Source: JBHOQS01 sp042408875
GTDB lineage: Bacteria; Chloroflexota; UBA11872; JBHOQS01
Reading direction: 5' to 3'
Assembly (NCBI GenBank): GCA_042408875.1
Contig: JBHOQS010000007.1
Span: 170,415-234,414 of the forward strand
DNA: 64,000 nucleotides
The position numbers were made by a program, and so were the translations under genes. Every line of letters starts with the position of its first letter. The stretch's first letter is position 1. The notes under the pieces were generated by a model, which was not told where the DNA came from, ran no database searches, and saw only the letters and a list, made by a program, of their open reading frames with translations. Of the stretch, positions 41,616 to 51,211 are shown one piece after another.

Positions 41616-42071
41616 ATGGCCGGCGATCCTGAAGAGCGACTGCTCGGGGCACTGCTGCGCATCCCGTTCCAGGCGATCGTGTCGCGCATCCACACAGGCC
41701 TTATCGCGGCGGGCTATACCGATCTCCGTCCCGCCCACTTCGTCGTCTTCCAGCAGATGCGCCCAGAGGGGGTGCGGCTAACTGAGCTGGCAGAGGCGGC
41801 GCAGATCACTAAGCAGTCGATGGGGTACTTGGTCGATTACCTGGAGAAGCAGGGCTATGTAGAGCGCGTGCCCGATCCGGTGGATGGGCGGGCCAGGATT
41901 ATCCGTCTCACCGAGCGTGGGAAGGACGTGGAACGAACCGCGCGGGCAATCATTCGGGACGTTGAGGCCGAGTGGAGCCGTCACGTGGGCGAGCAGGAGA
42001 TGCGGCAACTCTGCCAAACGCTGCGGAAGCTCGTGGCCGTGCTGGAGCAGCGAGCCGAGCCCGATACGTAG
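41616..42071 (+). CDS. MarR-family transcriptional regulator
   Basis: This 151-residue dimeric DNA-binding protein has the winged helix at about residues 30-105: LRPAHFVVFQQMRPEGVRLT, then ELAEAAQITKQSMGYLVDYLEKQGYV and DPVDGRARIIRLT. AGGAGGG is 7 bases before the ATG. It is divergent from a cupin gene with a 9-bp inverted repeat between them, so it most likely represses the cupin and itself in response to a small ligand. Confidence 0.93.
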   Translation: MAGDPEERLLGALLRIPFQAIVSRIHTGLIAAGYTDLRPAHFVVFQQMRPEGVRLTELAEAAQITKQSMGYLVDYLEKQGYVERVPDPVDGRARIIRLTERGKDVERTARAIIRDVEAEWSRHVGEQEMRQLCQTLRKLVAVLEQRAEPDT

Positions 42072-42281
42072 CACTCCTGAGCCATGCTGGCTTTTGCCAA
42101 TGGGTATCTGCGCACACTTCCTGGGCTCCAGCTGTGACGCGCGCTCCTGCTGCCGCAGCCACCACTGGTGCCTCAGTCGCGCAGCCCCCACAGGCGTTTC
42201 CTGCGTTGACTCGGCCGTGCCAGGCGGCTACGATGGTCGAGACCGGACGACACCGGCACCCTAGGGAGGAACGATCGATCT

Positions 42282-43292
42282 ATGGCAGCGCAGGCGACAG
42301 GAGCCGTTCGCATCGTCATCCCCGATGATTTCCCGCCGGTGTACCAGGGGCATCCGCAGCTTGAGCGGCTGCGCTCGCTGGGCGAGGTGCGCGTCTACGG
42401 GACCCGCGCGGCGTCGTCCGAGGAACTACTGGCGCGCCTGGAAGGCGCGCACATTGTCCTGAACGTGCGGGCGTACTCGTCCTTCGACCGCTGGCTGCTC
42501 GACCGGCTGCCCGAGCTGCGGCTGATCTCGATCCTGGGCACAGGCACAGATAACGTGGACCTGGAGGCAGCGACGGAGCTCGGCGTGCTTGTGTGCAACA
42601 CGCCCGGCGCATCCACTATATCGGTCGCTGAGCTCACGATGGCGCTCATCCTGGCCACAGCGCGGCATGTGGCCCTGAGCGATCGCAAGGTGCGTGGCGG
42701 GGAGTGGTACCACCGCGAGGGCTTTGAGCTGCGCGGCAAAACGCTGGGCGTGCTGGGCCTGGGACTGATCGGGCAGGAGGTGGCTCGGCTGGGCAAGGCC
42801 TTCGGCATGCGCGTGCTGGCATGGAGCTTCACGTACGACGAGCAGCGCGCGGCTGAGTGCGGCGCGCAGCTGGCGGACTTCCACGATGTGCTCCGGCAAG
42901 CAGATGTTCTGACCTTACACCTGCGGAGCTCGCCCCGCACGCGGGGGATCATCGGGCGCATGGAGCTTCAACTAATGAAGCCCGGGGCGATCCTGGTGAA
43001 CACCGCGCGCGGCGCGCTGGTGGATGAGGAGGCGCTGGCTGAGGCGTTGCGCGAGGGCCGCCTGGCCGGGGCCGGGCTGGACGTGTACGTGCAGGAGCCG
43101 CTGCCGCCGGAGAGCCCACTCGTGCACCTGGACAACGTGGTGCTCACCCCCCACATCGGCTGGGTCACCCGCGAAGCTGGCGAGCGGCTGGCACGCATGC
43201 CGGTGGAGAATATCGAAGCCTACCTTGCCGGGTACCCTCAGCACGTCGTGAACCCCGACGCGCTGGCTCATGCCCGGCCTCGACCGCAGTGA
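42282..43292 (+). CDS. D-2-hydroxyacid dehydrogenase
   Basis: This 336-residue NAD-dependent enzyme is of the SerA/D-lactate dehydrogenase superfamily. The Rossmann motif is LGLGLIGQEVAR (about 151-162). The catalytic triad is the Arg in LHLRSS, the Glu in YVQEPLP and the His in LTPHIGW. It interconverts 2-oxo acids and D-2-hydroxy acids. Its stop overlaps the GTG start of the MATE exporter (GTGA), so the two are co-translated. A link between a hydroxyacid and its export is possible. Confidence 0.92.
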   Translation: MAAQATGAVRIVIPDDFPPVYQGHPQLERLRSLGEVRVYGTRAASSEELLARLEGAHIVLNVRAYSSFDRWLLDRLPELRLISILGTGTDNVDLEAATELGVLVCNTPGASTISVAELTMALILATARHVALSDRKVRGGEWYHREGFELRGKTLGVLGLGLIGQEVARLGKAFGMRVLAWSFTYDEQRAAECGAQLADFHDVLRQADVLTLHLRSSPRTRGIIGRMELQLMKPGAILVNTARGALVDEEALAEALREGRLAGAGLDVYVQEPLPPESPLVHLDNVVLTPHIGWVTREAGERLARMPVENIEAYLAGYPQHVVNPDALAHARPRPQ

Positions 43293-44698
43293 AAGCCAGT
43301 AGCCAGCAGTCCAACCCAGTTCTGGCGCGCCCCCCCAGCTTCACGGTTGGCCGCGCCATGATGCACCTGGCCTGGCCAAGCCTGGTGGAGAACGTCTCGG
43401 TCACATTCCTCGGCATGGCCAGCCTGATGATGGTGGGGCGGCTCGGCCCTGCCGCCGTCGCTGCCGTCGGCGCAGGAAACCAGGTAGCGCAGCTTTCCCT
43501 GGTCGCCTTCAACGGCCTGTCGGTGGGCAATACCGCCCTCGTCGCGCGGGCCGTCGGCGCCGGGGATTTCGCCTCCGCCCGGGCCGTCGCACGCCAGGCG
43601 CTCACACTCGGACTGGTCCTCTCGACGCTCCTCGGCGCTGCCGGTGCCTTCGCAGCGGACTTCCTGCTGTTGCTCTTGACCCCCGACCTAGAGGTGCGCG
43701 CGCTGGGCAGCATCTATCTCCGCGCTGCGATGCTGTCGCTGCCGCTGCTGGTGGTGCTGCTCGTAGGGAACGGTTCGCTGCGCGGCGCGGGTGACACGCG
43801 CACGCCCATGGTGGTGACGCTGGCGATCAATGCGGTGAATATCGCCGTCGCCTGGGCCCTCATCTTCGGAGCATTTGGCCTGCCGCGCCTGGGCGTCGCC
43901 GGCGCAGCGTGGGGGATCGTGGCCGCCCGGCTCGCCGGCGCGCTGATGGTGCTGTACCTGCTCTTCCACGGCGAGACGCCCCTCTCCGAGCAGCAGCGTG
44001 TGTTTCCAAGATCTGTATGGTCGCTATGGTCGCTCTTATGCTCCTTCGGAGCGCTCGACCGGGCGATCGTGCGGCGGCTCCTGAGCATCGGCGGGCCCGC
44101 GGCCGCAGAGTCAACCTCCGTGCAGCTCGGGCTGATGGCGTTTAACGTGATCGTCCTGCGCATGGGCACGGCAGCGTATGCAGCCCAGCAGCTCGTGTTC
44201 AACGTTGCCAGCCTCTCGATGATGCCAGGCCAGGCGTTCTCTGTGGCTGCCACGACGCTCGTGGGGCAGGCGCTCGGGGCCCGCGATCCGGCCCGCGCCC
44301 GCGCCGCCGGATGGATGGCTGTGCGCTCGGCCTCGCTATGGATGGCTCTCATGGGCGCTGTCTTCCTGGCCTTCCCGGAGTTCTTCCTACGCCTGTACAC
44401 CTCTGATGCTGAGGTCGTGCGGCTGGGTGCCGTCGGCATGCGGGTGGTTGGGCTGGGCCAGCCGTTTCAGGCCGCCGCGTTCGTGCTGGGCGGTGCGCTG
44501 CGCGGAGCCGGCGCCACGCGCTCGACGTTCATCGTGGGCACGCTGGGCGTCTGGTTGGTCCGTGTCCCCTGCGCCTATACGCTCGGGCATCTCGCTGGCT
44601 GGGGTGTTGGCGGCGTGTGGGCCGGCTGGGCCATGGACTGGCTGCTGCGGGGGTCGGTGCTGCTCCATATCTTTTGGCGGGGCTCCTGGCAGAAGTAG
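43289..44698 (+). CDS. MATE-family exporter
   Basis: This 469-residue inner-membrane protein has twelve predicted helices in two homologous halves. The N-half has LAWPSLVENVSVTFLGMASL and the C-half MPGQAFSVAATTLVGQALGA. It exports drugs or metabolites using Na+ or H+. It starts at GTG 43289, which overlaps the stop of the dehydrogenase gene. A short in-frame duplication TATGGTCGC TATGGTCGC adds SVWSLWSL in the central loop. Confidence 0.92.
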   Translation: MKASSQQSNPVLARPPSFTVGRAMMHLAWPSLVENVSVTFLGMASLMMVGRLGPAAVAAVGAGNQVAQLSLVAFNGLSVGNTALVARAVGAGDFASARAVARQALTLGLVLSTLLGAAGAFAADFLLLLLTPDLEVRALGSIYLRAAMLSLPLLVVLLVGNGSLRGAGDTRTPMVVTLAINAVNIAVAWALIFGAFGLPRLGVAGAAWGIVAARLAGALMVLYLLFHGETPLSEQQRVFPRSVWSLWSLLCSFGALDRAIVRRLLSIGGPAAAESTSVQLGLMAFNVIVLRMGTAAYAAQQLVFNVASLSMMPGQAFSVAATTLVGQALGARDPARARAAGWMAVRSASLWMALMGAVFLAFPEFFLRLYTSDAEVVRLGAVGMRVVGLGQPFQAAAFVLGGALRGAGATRSTFIVGTLGVWLVRVPCAYTLGHLAGWGVGGVWAGWAMDWLLRGSVLLHIFWRGSWQK

Positions 44699-44877
44699 GC
44701 CCGGTGCTGGAGGAGCACCGCACAGGGTACCGGAACGGCACGTACATCGCTCTCAAATTGGGCTGGACGCAGTGCATCACGCCAAGGCAGGCCACTGACG
44801 AACAGATGAGCTATCCTGGATCCTCCCCAGCCGGGCAAGGGCTGTGCAACTGCCACTACACCTGGCCCAAGGCCTGC

Positions 44878-47800
44878 TCAGAGGGCCCTGATGCCAGCAG
44901 CAGGTAACCGGGAGCGGCAGGTAGTGAAGAGCCGGCGGTAGAAGGCCTTCGCTGGCTCTTCGGCAGGAGGGCCCGGCGCGGTGAAGGTTTCCGGGTCGCC
45001 GACGAGCACGAGTTTACAACGCGCTCGCGAGCAGGCAACGTTCATGCGCCGCCAGTCGGCGTGCAGCCGCCCGATGCTGTGCTCAGCGTTCGAGGCCACC
45101 AGGCTCAGCACGATCACCTCGCGCTCCCCGCCCTGGAAGCGATCGACAGTGTCCACCCGCACGGCCTCGGCCACTTCAGGCCAGCCGGACAGCGACGCCA
45201 TCAGGGCCTGCCGAATCAGGTTGTTCTGCTGGCGGTACGCCGCGATCACGCCGGTCCGCTCAGCCAGCCGCCGCGCCGCCTCGCGGGGAAAGGCCTTGAG
45301 CCAGCCGGCCAGGAGCGCGGCGACGATCTGGGCCTCGCGCGGATTGCGGCGGGTTTCATCGGCCGTAAACGCCGTGATGGTATCGCGCGCACGAGGGTCA
45401 CCAGAGGTATCGACCACCACAACCGCAGGCTCCGGCGCGAAGACCTGCGCGGCCGAGCCGGCCGCCCGCGGCTCCGCACACCCAAGCTCGCTATACACGT
45501 CTCGGAGGGTCCGTCGCGCGACCGCGTCAGTCGCCGGGTACAGCGCCCCGTCGTAGAACGTGTCGCTGATCAGGCGACAGATCTCGGCGTTCATGCGGTA
45601 CTGCGCCCGTAGCTGCACCACTGCCTGCGGATACCGGCGAGCCAGCCGTTCGAAGAGCGACACGAGCAGGGTATGCCTGTCGCCAAAGCCGCACTGCCGC
45701 AGTTCGTCTGGGACCGGCGGCGCCGTGATGCCGTCGGGCACGACGGGCGGCAACTGCCGGTGGTCGCCGACGAGCACCAGGCGCCCCTGGTAGCCGGGCG
45801 GCAGGTGCCGCAGGGCCTGGAGTGCGGCCGGCTCCGTCGCCTGGCCACACTCGTCCACGATGACGGTCTCGAAAGCCAGGCCGCGCAGCTCCGGTGCGGT
45901 GGCCGCCGCCAGCGTGCCCACGAAGATCGCGGCCTGCTGGTGGAGCAGACGCGCGGCTCGCGCCAGGCGGTGCAGCGTCGCTGGACCGTCGCCCGCCATG
46001 TCGATAGCGTGCAGGCGCTCGCGCACCCGTAGCCGCTCAGCCAGCACGTGCTCGGCAACCTCTGGCTCCCATCCTGCGCCAGCGCGGCCGACCCGCAGCA
46101 CGAACAGAGCCAGATCCGGGAACTCGCGGCGGAGCCGCAGCACCACCTCGTTGCAGGCGCGGTGCGTGTTCGCCAGGATCAGCACCGGGCGACGATCGTC
46201 GCGCCAGAAGTCGCGCACAGCCAGGGCACGGGCCAGGTGCGCGATCAGGCGCGTCTTCCCGGTGCCGGGCGGCCCCTGGATCAATAGCAGCTCGCCCGGT
46301 GCAAGGCGGAGCGCCGCCGCAACTGCCGCCTGCTGCTCGGGGTTGAGGGTCCTCACCCCCGGCCCCGCTCCCCCAGCGCGGGAGCGGGGAGTTCGGGGGG
46401 CGAGCGGATTCCCATCGTGCTGCCCCTTTCCAGGGGAGAACGCAGCAGTGACGGTTCCCCCTCGCCCCGTGGGAGAGAGGGCCAGGGGGTGAGGGCCCGC
46501 CGGCTCCACAAGCCCGAGTACCACCCGGGTGAGGCGCGGCAGCTCATGCTCCTGGATCGCCCGGCCGCGGGCGCTAGCGCCGAACATCGAGCCGAGCAGG
46601 AAGTCGGTGAGCCCCTGCACTTGCCAGCCGGCGTGCTCGGCATGCCGGAACTGGTCCACCCGCCAGCGCGTGCCGGCGGCAATATGATCCGCCACGCGGA
46701 CTGTCACACTCCAGGCATCGAGCGCTACGATGGTTCCCTCGAGCGAGTGCATCTCGCCCGGCTGCCGCCCCTCCGGCGTCAGCAGCACCGTGTCATCCTC
46801 ACGCAGGCGCGTCTCGATGCGCTCCAGGCGCTCCAGTCGGATCACCTGCGGCTGATCCGGCACAGCCACAGCCGTCAATCCAGCGATGCTGATACCCTCA
46901 CGGCGTTCCAGCTCCTCGACCGGCGTCGTCGCAAGGTGGAAGAGATGCTCCTTGGCGAGCAAGTCCTCCTGCTTGAGCTGCTGGTGAAACCACGCCCAGT
47001 ACCGGTAGAGCCGCTGCGGCACATGGCGGAAGAAATCGTACCAGGGTGGTGCCGTGGCCCCGTGCGCGGCGGAGCAAACCCGCCGCGCCTGCGCCGCGCA
47101 GGCGCGGCACGGCGGCCAGGCAGCGTACAGCTCGAAGTCCCCGCCGACACCGCGCAGCCGCTGCCCTGTCGCGATCAGCCGGCTGATACGTTCGCGATCG
47201 TAGCCGGTGAGCAGACCTGACTCGACCAGATAGGCAACGTTGCGTGACTGAGCCAGGAGGTCTAGATAGCGGTCATCGGCGTGCAACGGGTCAGCCGACG
47301 CTCGTGTGACCACCGGGTGGACCTGGAGTGGCACCTCGCGCGCGCCATCGGCGGTGAGGAGCTCGACCGACGTCTGGAGCAGTACATCCCTCTGCCGGGC
47401 GGGCCCTGTCGCACCGGGCTCGCTGGCCAGGAGGAGCGTGCGCATGATCTCGTGGTAGGCCAGCGCCTGGATCCCGCCAGGGGCTGCCATCCCAGTGCGA
47501 GGATCACGCTGGTCGGCCACGCCAGTCGAGGTCTTGACCTCGAACAGCTCGTGCACGCCGCTGGCGAGGTGGTGAGCGATACGGTCGGCCTTGCCCGCCA
47601 GGCCGCGCTGCGGCGAGAAAAACAGCCGCTCCTGATACAGCTGCAGCTGTCCCTCATGCGCGCCATCTGCCCAGCGTGCCCGGCAGCGCGCCGCGACCAC
47701 CGGCGCCAGCTCGACCGGCAGGCGGTAGAGCTGTGTGGGTCGCTCACGAGCGCGATCGAGCAGGAGATAGGCGAAGTCGTCGATCCAGCTCGCCCGCACG

Positions 47801-48441
47801 CCCTCCAGGTAAGCTACGTAGGCTGCCTCTGCGCTGCACGCCCGCACGAAGGCGGACGAGGCCCGGCCGTACGCCCGGTGGATCGCCGTCCCGGCGACAA
47901 AGGCTGGCGGGCTCGTATCCTGGAGCACGTCGCGGCTCACACCGACGAAATGTAAGAAGAACGATGAGAGCGGGCACTGGTAGGTCTGCTCGAGCTGGCC
48001 GCCGGGGACCGCGTGCTCCGGTGACAGGATGAACTTCAAGAGCGTCACGAACGGCCGCGGCGTGCCGGCGTAGACAGCCTTGAGCACCTGGAGCCGCAGC
48101 TCCGGCGGACGTCCCAGTGTCTCTAGCGCGTGGAAGGCACGCTGGAGCGCCAGGAAGTAGTGAGAGAACGGCACCGTGCGCTGGCAGCCGGGGTACCACT
48201 CGTTCGGAAACACCCAGGCCCGGCCCAGGCGCTCGCCCGTATCGGTGAAGACCTCAAGAACGAGGCGGGTGGTCGTAGACAACGCGGCGACGCGGCGCAC
48301 CCGCACGGTCACATCAAGGTACTGCGGCTCAGGGCGTGCTGCACGGCCTGCCGTCAGCCGCTGCCATATGGTCTTTGCCGCGACTGATGCTCCACCTGCT
48401 GTGCGGGCGTCCGTCCAGGGCTCTGCTCCGAGGGCGCGCAT
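44878..48441 (-). CDS. Dna2-like nuclease-helicase with REP insertion
   Basis: This roughly 1187-residue protein combines an N-terminal Cas4/RecB-type nuclease with a C-terminal SF1 (UPF1/Dna2-type) helicase. Nuclease features are Cys in TYQCPLSSF, the Asp in GKADRI, ELFEVKTST (the E-x-K), and a CRACAAQARRVC cysteine set, the layout of an Fe-S nuclease. Helicase features are Walker A GPPGTGKT (about 723-730), VDECGQATE (Walker B), VLVGDHRQLPP, and VDRFQGGERE and ACSRAR motifs. Between them a REP-like DNA element is read in frame. I prefer the ATG at 48441; a GTG at 48531 lies in a tandem repeat. Confidence 0.87.
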   Translation of the reverse strand: MRALGAEPWTDARTAGGASVAAKTIWQRLTAGRAARPEPQYLDVTVRVRRVAALSTTTRLVLEVFTDTGERLGRAWVFPNEWYPGCQRTVPFSHYFLALQRAFHALETLGRPPELRLQVLKAVYAGTPRPFVTLLKFILSPEHAVPGGQLEQTYQCPLSSFFLHFVGVSRDVLQDTSPPAFVAGTAIHRAYGRASSAFVRACSAEAAYVAYLEGVRASWIDDFAYLLLDRARERPTQLYRLPVELAPVVAARCRARWADGAHEGQLQLYQERLFFSPQRGLAGKADRIAHHLASGVHELFEVKTSTGVADQRDPRTGMAAPGGIQALAYHEIMRTLLLASEPGATGPARQRDVLLQTSVELLTADGAREVPLQVHPVVTRASADPLHADDRYLDLLAQSRNVAYLVESGLLTGYDRERISRLIATGQRLRGVGGDFELYAAWPPCRACAAQARRVCSAAHGATAPPWYDFFRHVPQRLYRYWAWFHQQLKQEDLLAKEHLFHLATTPVEELERREGISIAGLTAVAVPDQPQVIRLERLERIETRLREDDTVLLTPEGRQPGEMHSLEGTIVALDAWSVTVRVADHIAAGTRWRVDQFRHAEHAGWQVQGLTDFLLGSMFGASARGRAIQEHELPRLTRVVLGLVEPAGPHPLALSPTGRGGTVTAAFSPGKGQHDGNPLAPRTPRSRAGGAGPGVRTLNPEQQAAVAAALRLAPGELLLIQGPPGTGKTRLIAHLARALAVRDFWRDDRRPVLILANTHRACNEVVLRLRREFPDLALFVLRVGRAGAGWEPEVAEHVLAERLRVRERLHAIDMAGDGPATLHRLARAARLLHQQAAIFVGTLAAATAPELRGLAFETVIVDECGQATEPAALQALRHLPPGYQGRLVLVGDHRQLPPVVPDGITAPPVPDELRQCGFGDRHTLLVSLFERLARRYPQAVVQLRAQYRMNAEICRLISDTFYDGALYPATDAVARRTLRDVYSELGCAEPRAAGSAAQVFAPEPAVVVVDTSGDPRARDTITAFTADETRRNPREAQIVAALLAGWLKAFPREAARRLAERTGVIAAYRQQNNLIRQALMASLSGWPEVAEAVRVDTVDRFQGGEREVIVLSLVASNAEHSIGRLHADWRRMNVACSRARCKLVLVGDPETFTAPGPPAEEPAKAFYRRLFTTCRSRLPAAGIRAL
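46349..46497. repeat. REP-like element inside the helicase gene
   Basis: About 149 bases run from CCTCACCCCCGGCCCC to the inverted border GGGGGTGAGGGC, with an internal GCTCC/GGAGC-type stem and GGGAGAGAGGG words. It is translated in the helicase as PHPLALSPTGRGG to GGAGPGVR, without a stop. The same border occurs in intergenic REP elements of this window. Confidence 0.85.
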
Positions 48442-48511
48442 CCGTCCAAGCTCCGTCTTAGCTACAACGCGCCGCGGGCCGGAAGGTTGCGCGCCTGTGC
48501 AGTCACCAGGC

Positions 48512-48541
48512 TTTACACACTGTTTACACACTGTTTACGCC
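48512..48541. repeat. 11-bp tandem upstream of the helicase gene
   Basis: TTTACACACTG occurs at 48512 and 48523, followed by a partial TTTACG. It contains the alternative GTG start (48531) of the helicase. The next 250 bases hold further GTGTAAT words, then the AT array before the YceI gene. Confidence 0.8.
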
Positions 48542-48730
48542 GGGGTGCGTCTCTCGTGCGGCGCTCCTGCGTAGAATCACTGCGTAGCACCACAGTAGCG
48601 TCACACGGAACGGTCACCAGGCACGGCTGTCGTGTGTGGTGGCGCCTCCCGTGCGTGCTCGGGAGCGTGCTCTTTGCTTCGCCACCGTATGTGTAATGTG
48701 TGTGTGTAATAGCTGTGCATGTAAGTTCTT

Positions 48731-48770
48731 GTTATTTTATTTAATTTTATTTAATTTTACTTAATTTTAC
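48731..48770 (+). repeat. AT-rich 10-bp tandem array before the YceI gene
   Basis: Four consecutive 10-base units fill the segment: GTTATTTTAT, TTAATTTTAT, TTAATTTTAC, TTAATTTTAC. The array is followed by TTTTCGAGGAGAGGTGA and the ATG, so it forms the 5' region of the gene. Confidence 0.92.
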
Positions 48771-48787
48771 TTTTCGAGGAGAGGTGA

Positions 48788-49519
48788 ATGGCAACACGAC
48801 GATACGTTGCACTGAGCCTGCTGCTCGGCCTGATCGCCAGCGCGTGCGCGACGCAGGCCGTCTCCACGCCGCCGCAGCAGCCCCAGGCGCAGACTGGGGG
48901 TGAGTCACGCAACGCCGCGGTGCAAACGCCTGCCCCAGCATCGGCCGCGTCTGGCAGCGAGCAGGTGCCACCCCAGGTCGGCGCCATACGGCTGTCGCTC
49001 GTGCCTGACGCAAGCCAGGCTCGCTTCAAGGTGCGTGAGCAGCTCGCCGGCATGCAGCTCCCGAATGACGCCGTGGGCACCACGAAGGCTATCCAGGGCG
49101 CCATCGTGTTCGGGCCCAATGGGGAGATCCTCCGGGAGCAGTCGAAGTTTACCGTTGACCTGAACACCCTGCGCACCGACCAACCGATGCGCGACGCCTT
49201 CATCAAGCAGAACACGCTCCAGACCCAGCGCTTCCCGACGGCGGAATTCGTGCCGCAGAGTGCTCAGGGGTTACCCTGGCCGTTGCCAACCAGCGGCGAA
49301 GTAACCTTCAAGCTGACCGGCGAGCTGACAGTGCACGGGGTGACGCGCATGGTGACGTGGGATGTCACCGCCCGCTTCAGCGGGCGTGAGGTAAGCGGCA
49401 CAGCCACGACCAGTGTCACCTTCGGTGACTTCGGGATGACCCAGCCACGCGTCGCCCGCGTGCTAAGCATCGAGGACAATATCCGCCTAGAGCTGGACTT
49501 CGTCTTGCAAGCCGCCTGA
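48788..49519 (+). CDS. YceI-family lipoprotein
   Basis: This 243-residue lipoprotein has a lipobox IASAC with Cys20 and a Pro/Gln/Ala-rich linker. The YceI-like barrel runs from about residue 70 to 240 (DASQARFKVREQLAGM, GEVTFKLTGELTVHGVT, GDFGMTQP). The YceI lipocalin-like fold binds isoprenoid lipids such as quinones. GAGGAGAGGTG precedes the ATG. It is anchored outside the membrane and may handle quinones or oxidative stress. Confidence 0.92.
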   Translation: MATRRYVALSLLLGLIASACATQAVSTPPQQPQAQTGGESRNAAVQTPAPASAASGSEQVPPQVGAIRLSLVPDASQARFKVREQLAGMQLPNDAVGTTKAIQGAIVFGPNGEILREQSKFTVDLNTLRTDQPMRDAFIKQNTLQTQRFPTAEFVPQSAQGLPWPLPTSGEVTFKLTGELTVHGVTRMVTWDVTARFSGREVSGTATTSVTFGDFGMTQPRVARVLSIEDNIRLELDFVLQAA

Positions 49520-49603
49520 GTATAGCGAAGCAGAGCAGTACAGCGCCGCCAGCGGTTTATCTCGGGGTGACCTGCACAGACGAGCACAGGGGGCCTGCCC
49601 GGC

Positions 49604-50821
49604 CTACGCTGGCCGGGCGGGCAGGCGCTGTGCCAGCCCGGCCCCTATCAGGGCGACCGCCGCCAGGGCAAGCTGCGCTGGGGCGAACCCCCACCGGTCA
49701 ATGATCGCCCCGGCTGCCGGCGGCGCAAGCGATGACAGGGCCATGCCCATACCCCACACTAGGCCCACCGCCGTGCCGCTGCGTGCTCCGGTGGCCAGGT
49801 CGGTGGCGAAGGCCATGCCCACCGGAGGAGTGAGGCTCACGCAGAAACCGGCCCCCGCCGACAGCGCCAGCAGCAGGGGGAGGAGCGACGGATCCCCGAG
49901 CCGCCCCAGCACTCCGAACAGCCCGATGCACGCGGCGCTCCCCACCAGCGCCAGCGACAGCACGGTACGCCGGCCAAAGCGATCGGACAGCGTGCCGCCC
50001 AGAGGCTGCGCAACGATGGCCGCACCGGTCATCAGTGCCGTGCGCAGGTTTGAGAGGCCAACGCTGGCGCCGTGCGCGACGTAGAACGCTGGCAGGAACG
50101 TCACGAAGCCGGTGGATACGGCGAGAGCGATGCCATTCACCACAGTGAGCAAGAGCAGCGGTCGCGTGATGCCTGCCAGGAAGCCGGGCCGGCCGCGTGT
50201 AGCCGGCTCGCGCAGGCACCGGGCAGCGATCACAGCCCCGACGAGCGCAGGGAGGGCCAGCACGAGCGCGATCTGCCGGAACTCCATCCGGCCTGCCAGG
50301 TAGCCGACGGTGAGCGGCGCCGCCATGAATCCCAGACCGTTGCCAATGCCGTGGATGCCAGAGGCCCAGCCGCGCCGGCCGGCGTAGATGGTCGAGAGGA
50401 GCGTCGTGCTCTGCGGGTGATAGGCGCTGGCGGCGATGCCCAGGGCGAGCGCGGCCACCAGCACCATAGTGTAGCTGCGCACCGTCGAGAGCAGCAGCAT
50501 CGCCAGCGCAAACAGCACGAAGCCGGCGACCAGCGCTACCACACGACGCCGGTGCAGATCAGCCCAGTACCCAATCAGCGCTTGGCTAAACGACGGCACT
50601 GCTGCAGTGATGAACTGGATGATGCCTGCCTGGAGATAGCTCAGCGCGAACATCTGCTGGAGCAGCGGGAGCAGCGGCGGCAGGACCAGCCCGTAAAAGT
50701 CATTGATAGTGTGTAGTGCCGTCAGCGTAATCACCGGCCCCAGGCCGGCCTGGTCTTTCTTGCGCCCCGCTTCTGCCCTTACCGGCGGCGTCTCTTGCTG
50801 CACTGTTTGCTGAACTGTCAC
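49604..50821 (-). CDS. MFS transporter, fosmidomycin-resistance-like
   Basis: This 405-residue inner-membrane exporter has twelve predicted helices. The family signature between helices 2 and 3 reads GYWADLHRRRV, with a second GTLSDRFGRRT after helix 8. NDFYGLVLPPLLPLL near the start resembles the fosmidomycin-resistance (Fsr) branch. I chose the GTG at 50821, with AGGAG 8 bases upstream; the frame to 50869 has no ribosome site. It is preceded by a MITE-like element whose end may supply its promoter. Confidence 0.88.
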   Translation of the reverse strand: MTVQQTVQQETPPVRAEAGRKKDQAGLGPVITLTALHTINDFYGLVLPPLLPLLQQMFALSYLQAGIIQFITAAVPSFSQALIGYWADLHRRRVVALVAGFVLFALAMLLLSTVRSYTMVLVAALALGIAASAYHPQSTTLLSTIYAGRRGWASGIHGIGNGLGFMAAPLTVGYLAGRMEFRQIALVLALPALVGAVIAARCLREPATRGRPGFLAGITRPLLLLTVVNGIALAVSTGFVTFLPAFYVAHGASVGLSNLRTALMTGAAIVAQPLGGTLSDRFGRRTVLSLALVGSAACIGLFGVLGRLGDPSLLPLLLALSAGAGFCVSLTPPVGMAFATDLATGARSGTAVGLVWGMGMALSSLAPPAAGAIIDRWGFAPAQLALAAVALIGAGLAQRLPARPA

Positions 50822-50879
50822 GATCCGGCGCTCCTGGTCGTGCATGCTGTCGAGAGATTTTGGAAACAAATTGAACGCA

Positions 50880-51171
50880 GGACGGGCTGTTAACGAAATT
50901 TGAGAACGGATTACATGGATTTACAAGACGACCGTGACGGCGTCTAAAGAGCTCTGAAGAAATGCCTTCGAAGTCCAGAACGGATTGCGTACATGCGCAA
51001 GGCAGGCCTGGCGAGTGGAGGTCATTCAAACTCAAGCCATGGCATCTACATCACCACTTGCATGACCGTGGCCACACCTAGAAATCCGCTCAATCCATTT
51101 CCATCCGTTGATGGCTTTGTCCCATAAGCAATCCGTGCAATCCGTTCCCAAAATCCGTTGACGGCCCGTCC
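50880..51171. mobile_element. MITE-like element, copy A
   Basis: About 292 bases bounded by inverted ends GGACGGGCTGTTAACG and CGTTGACGGCCCGTCC, with roughly 35-base imperfect terminal inverted repeats containing GGATT words. It has no coding capacity. Its ends resemble those of the element at 56601-56879. It lies between the MFS and Gfo/Idh genes. Confidence 0.7.
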
Positions 51172-51211
51172 TGTCACAGTCTCACTGAGCTCGCCGCGCG
51201 GGAACAGCAGG

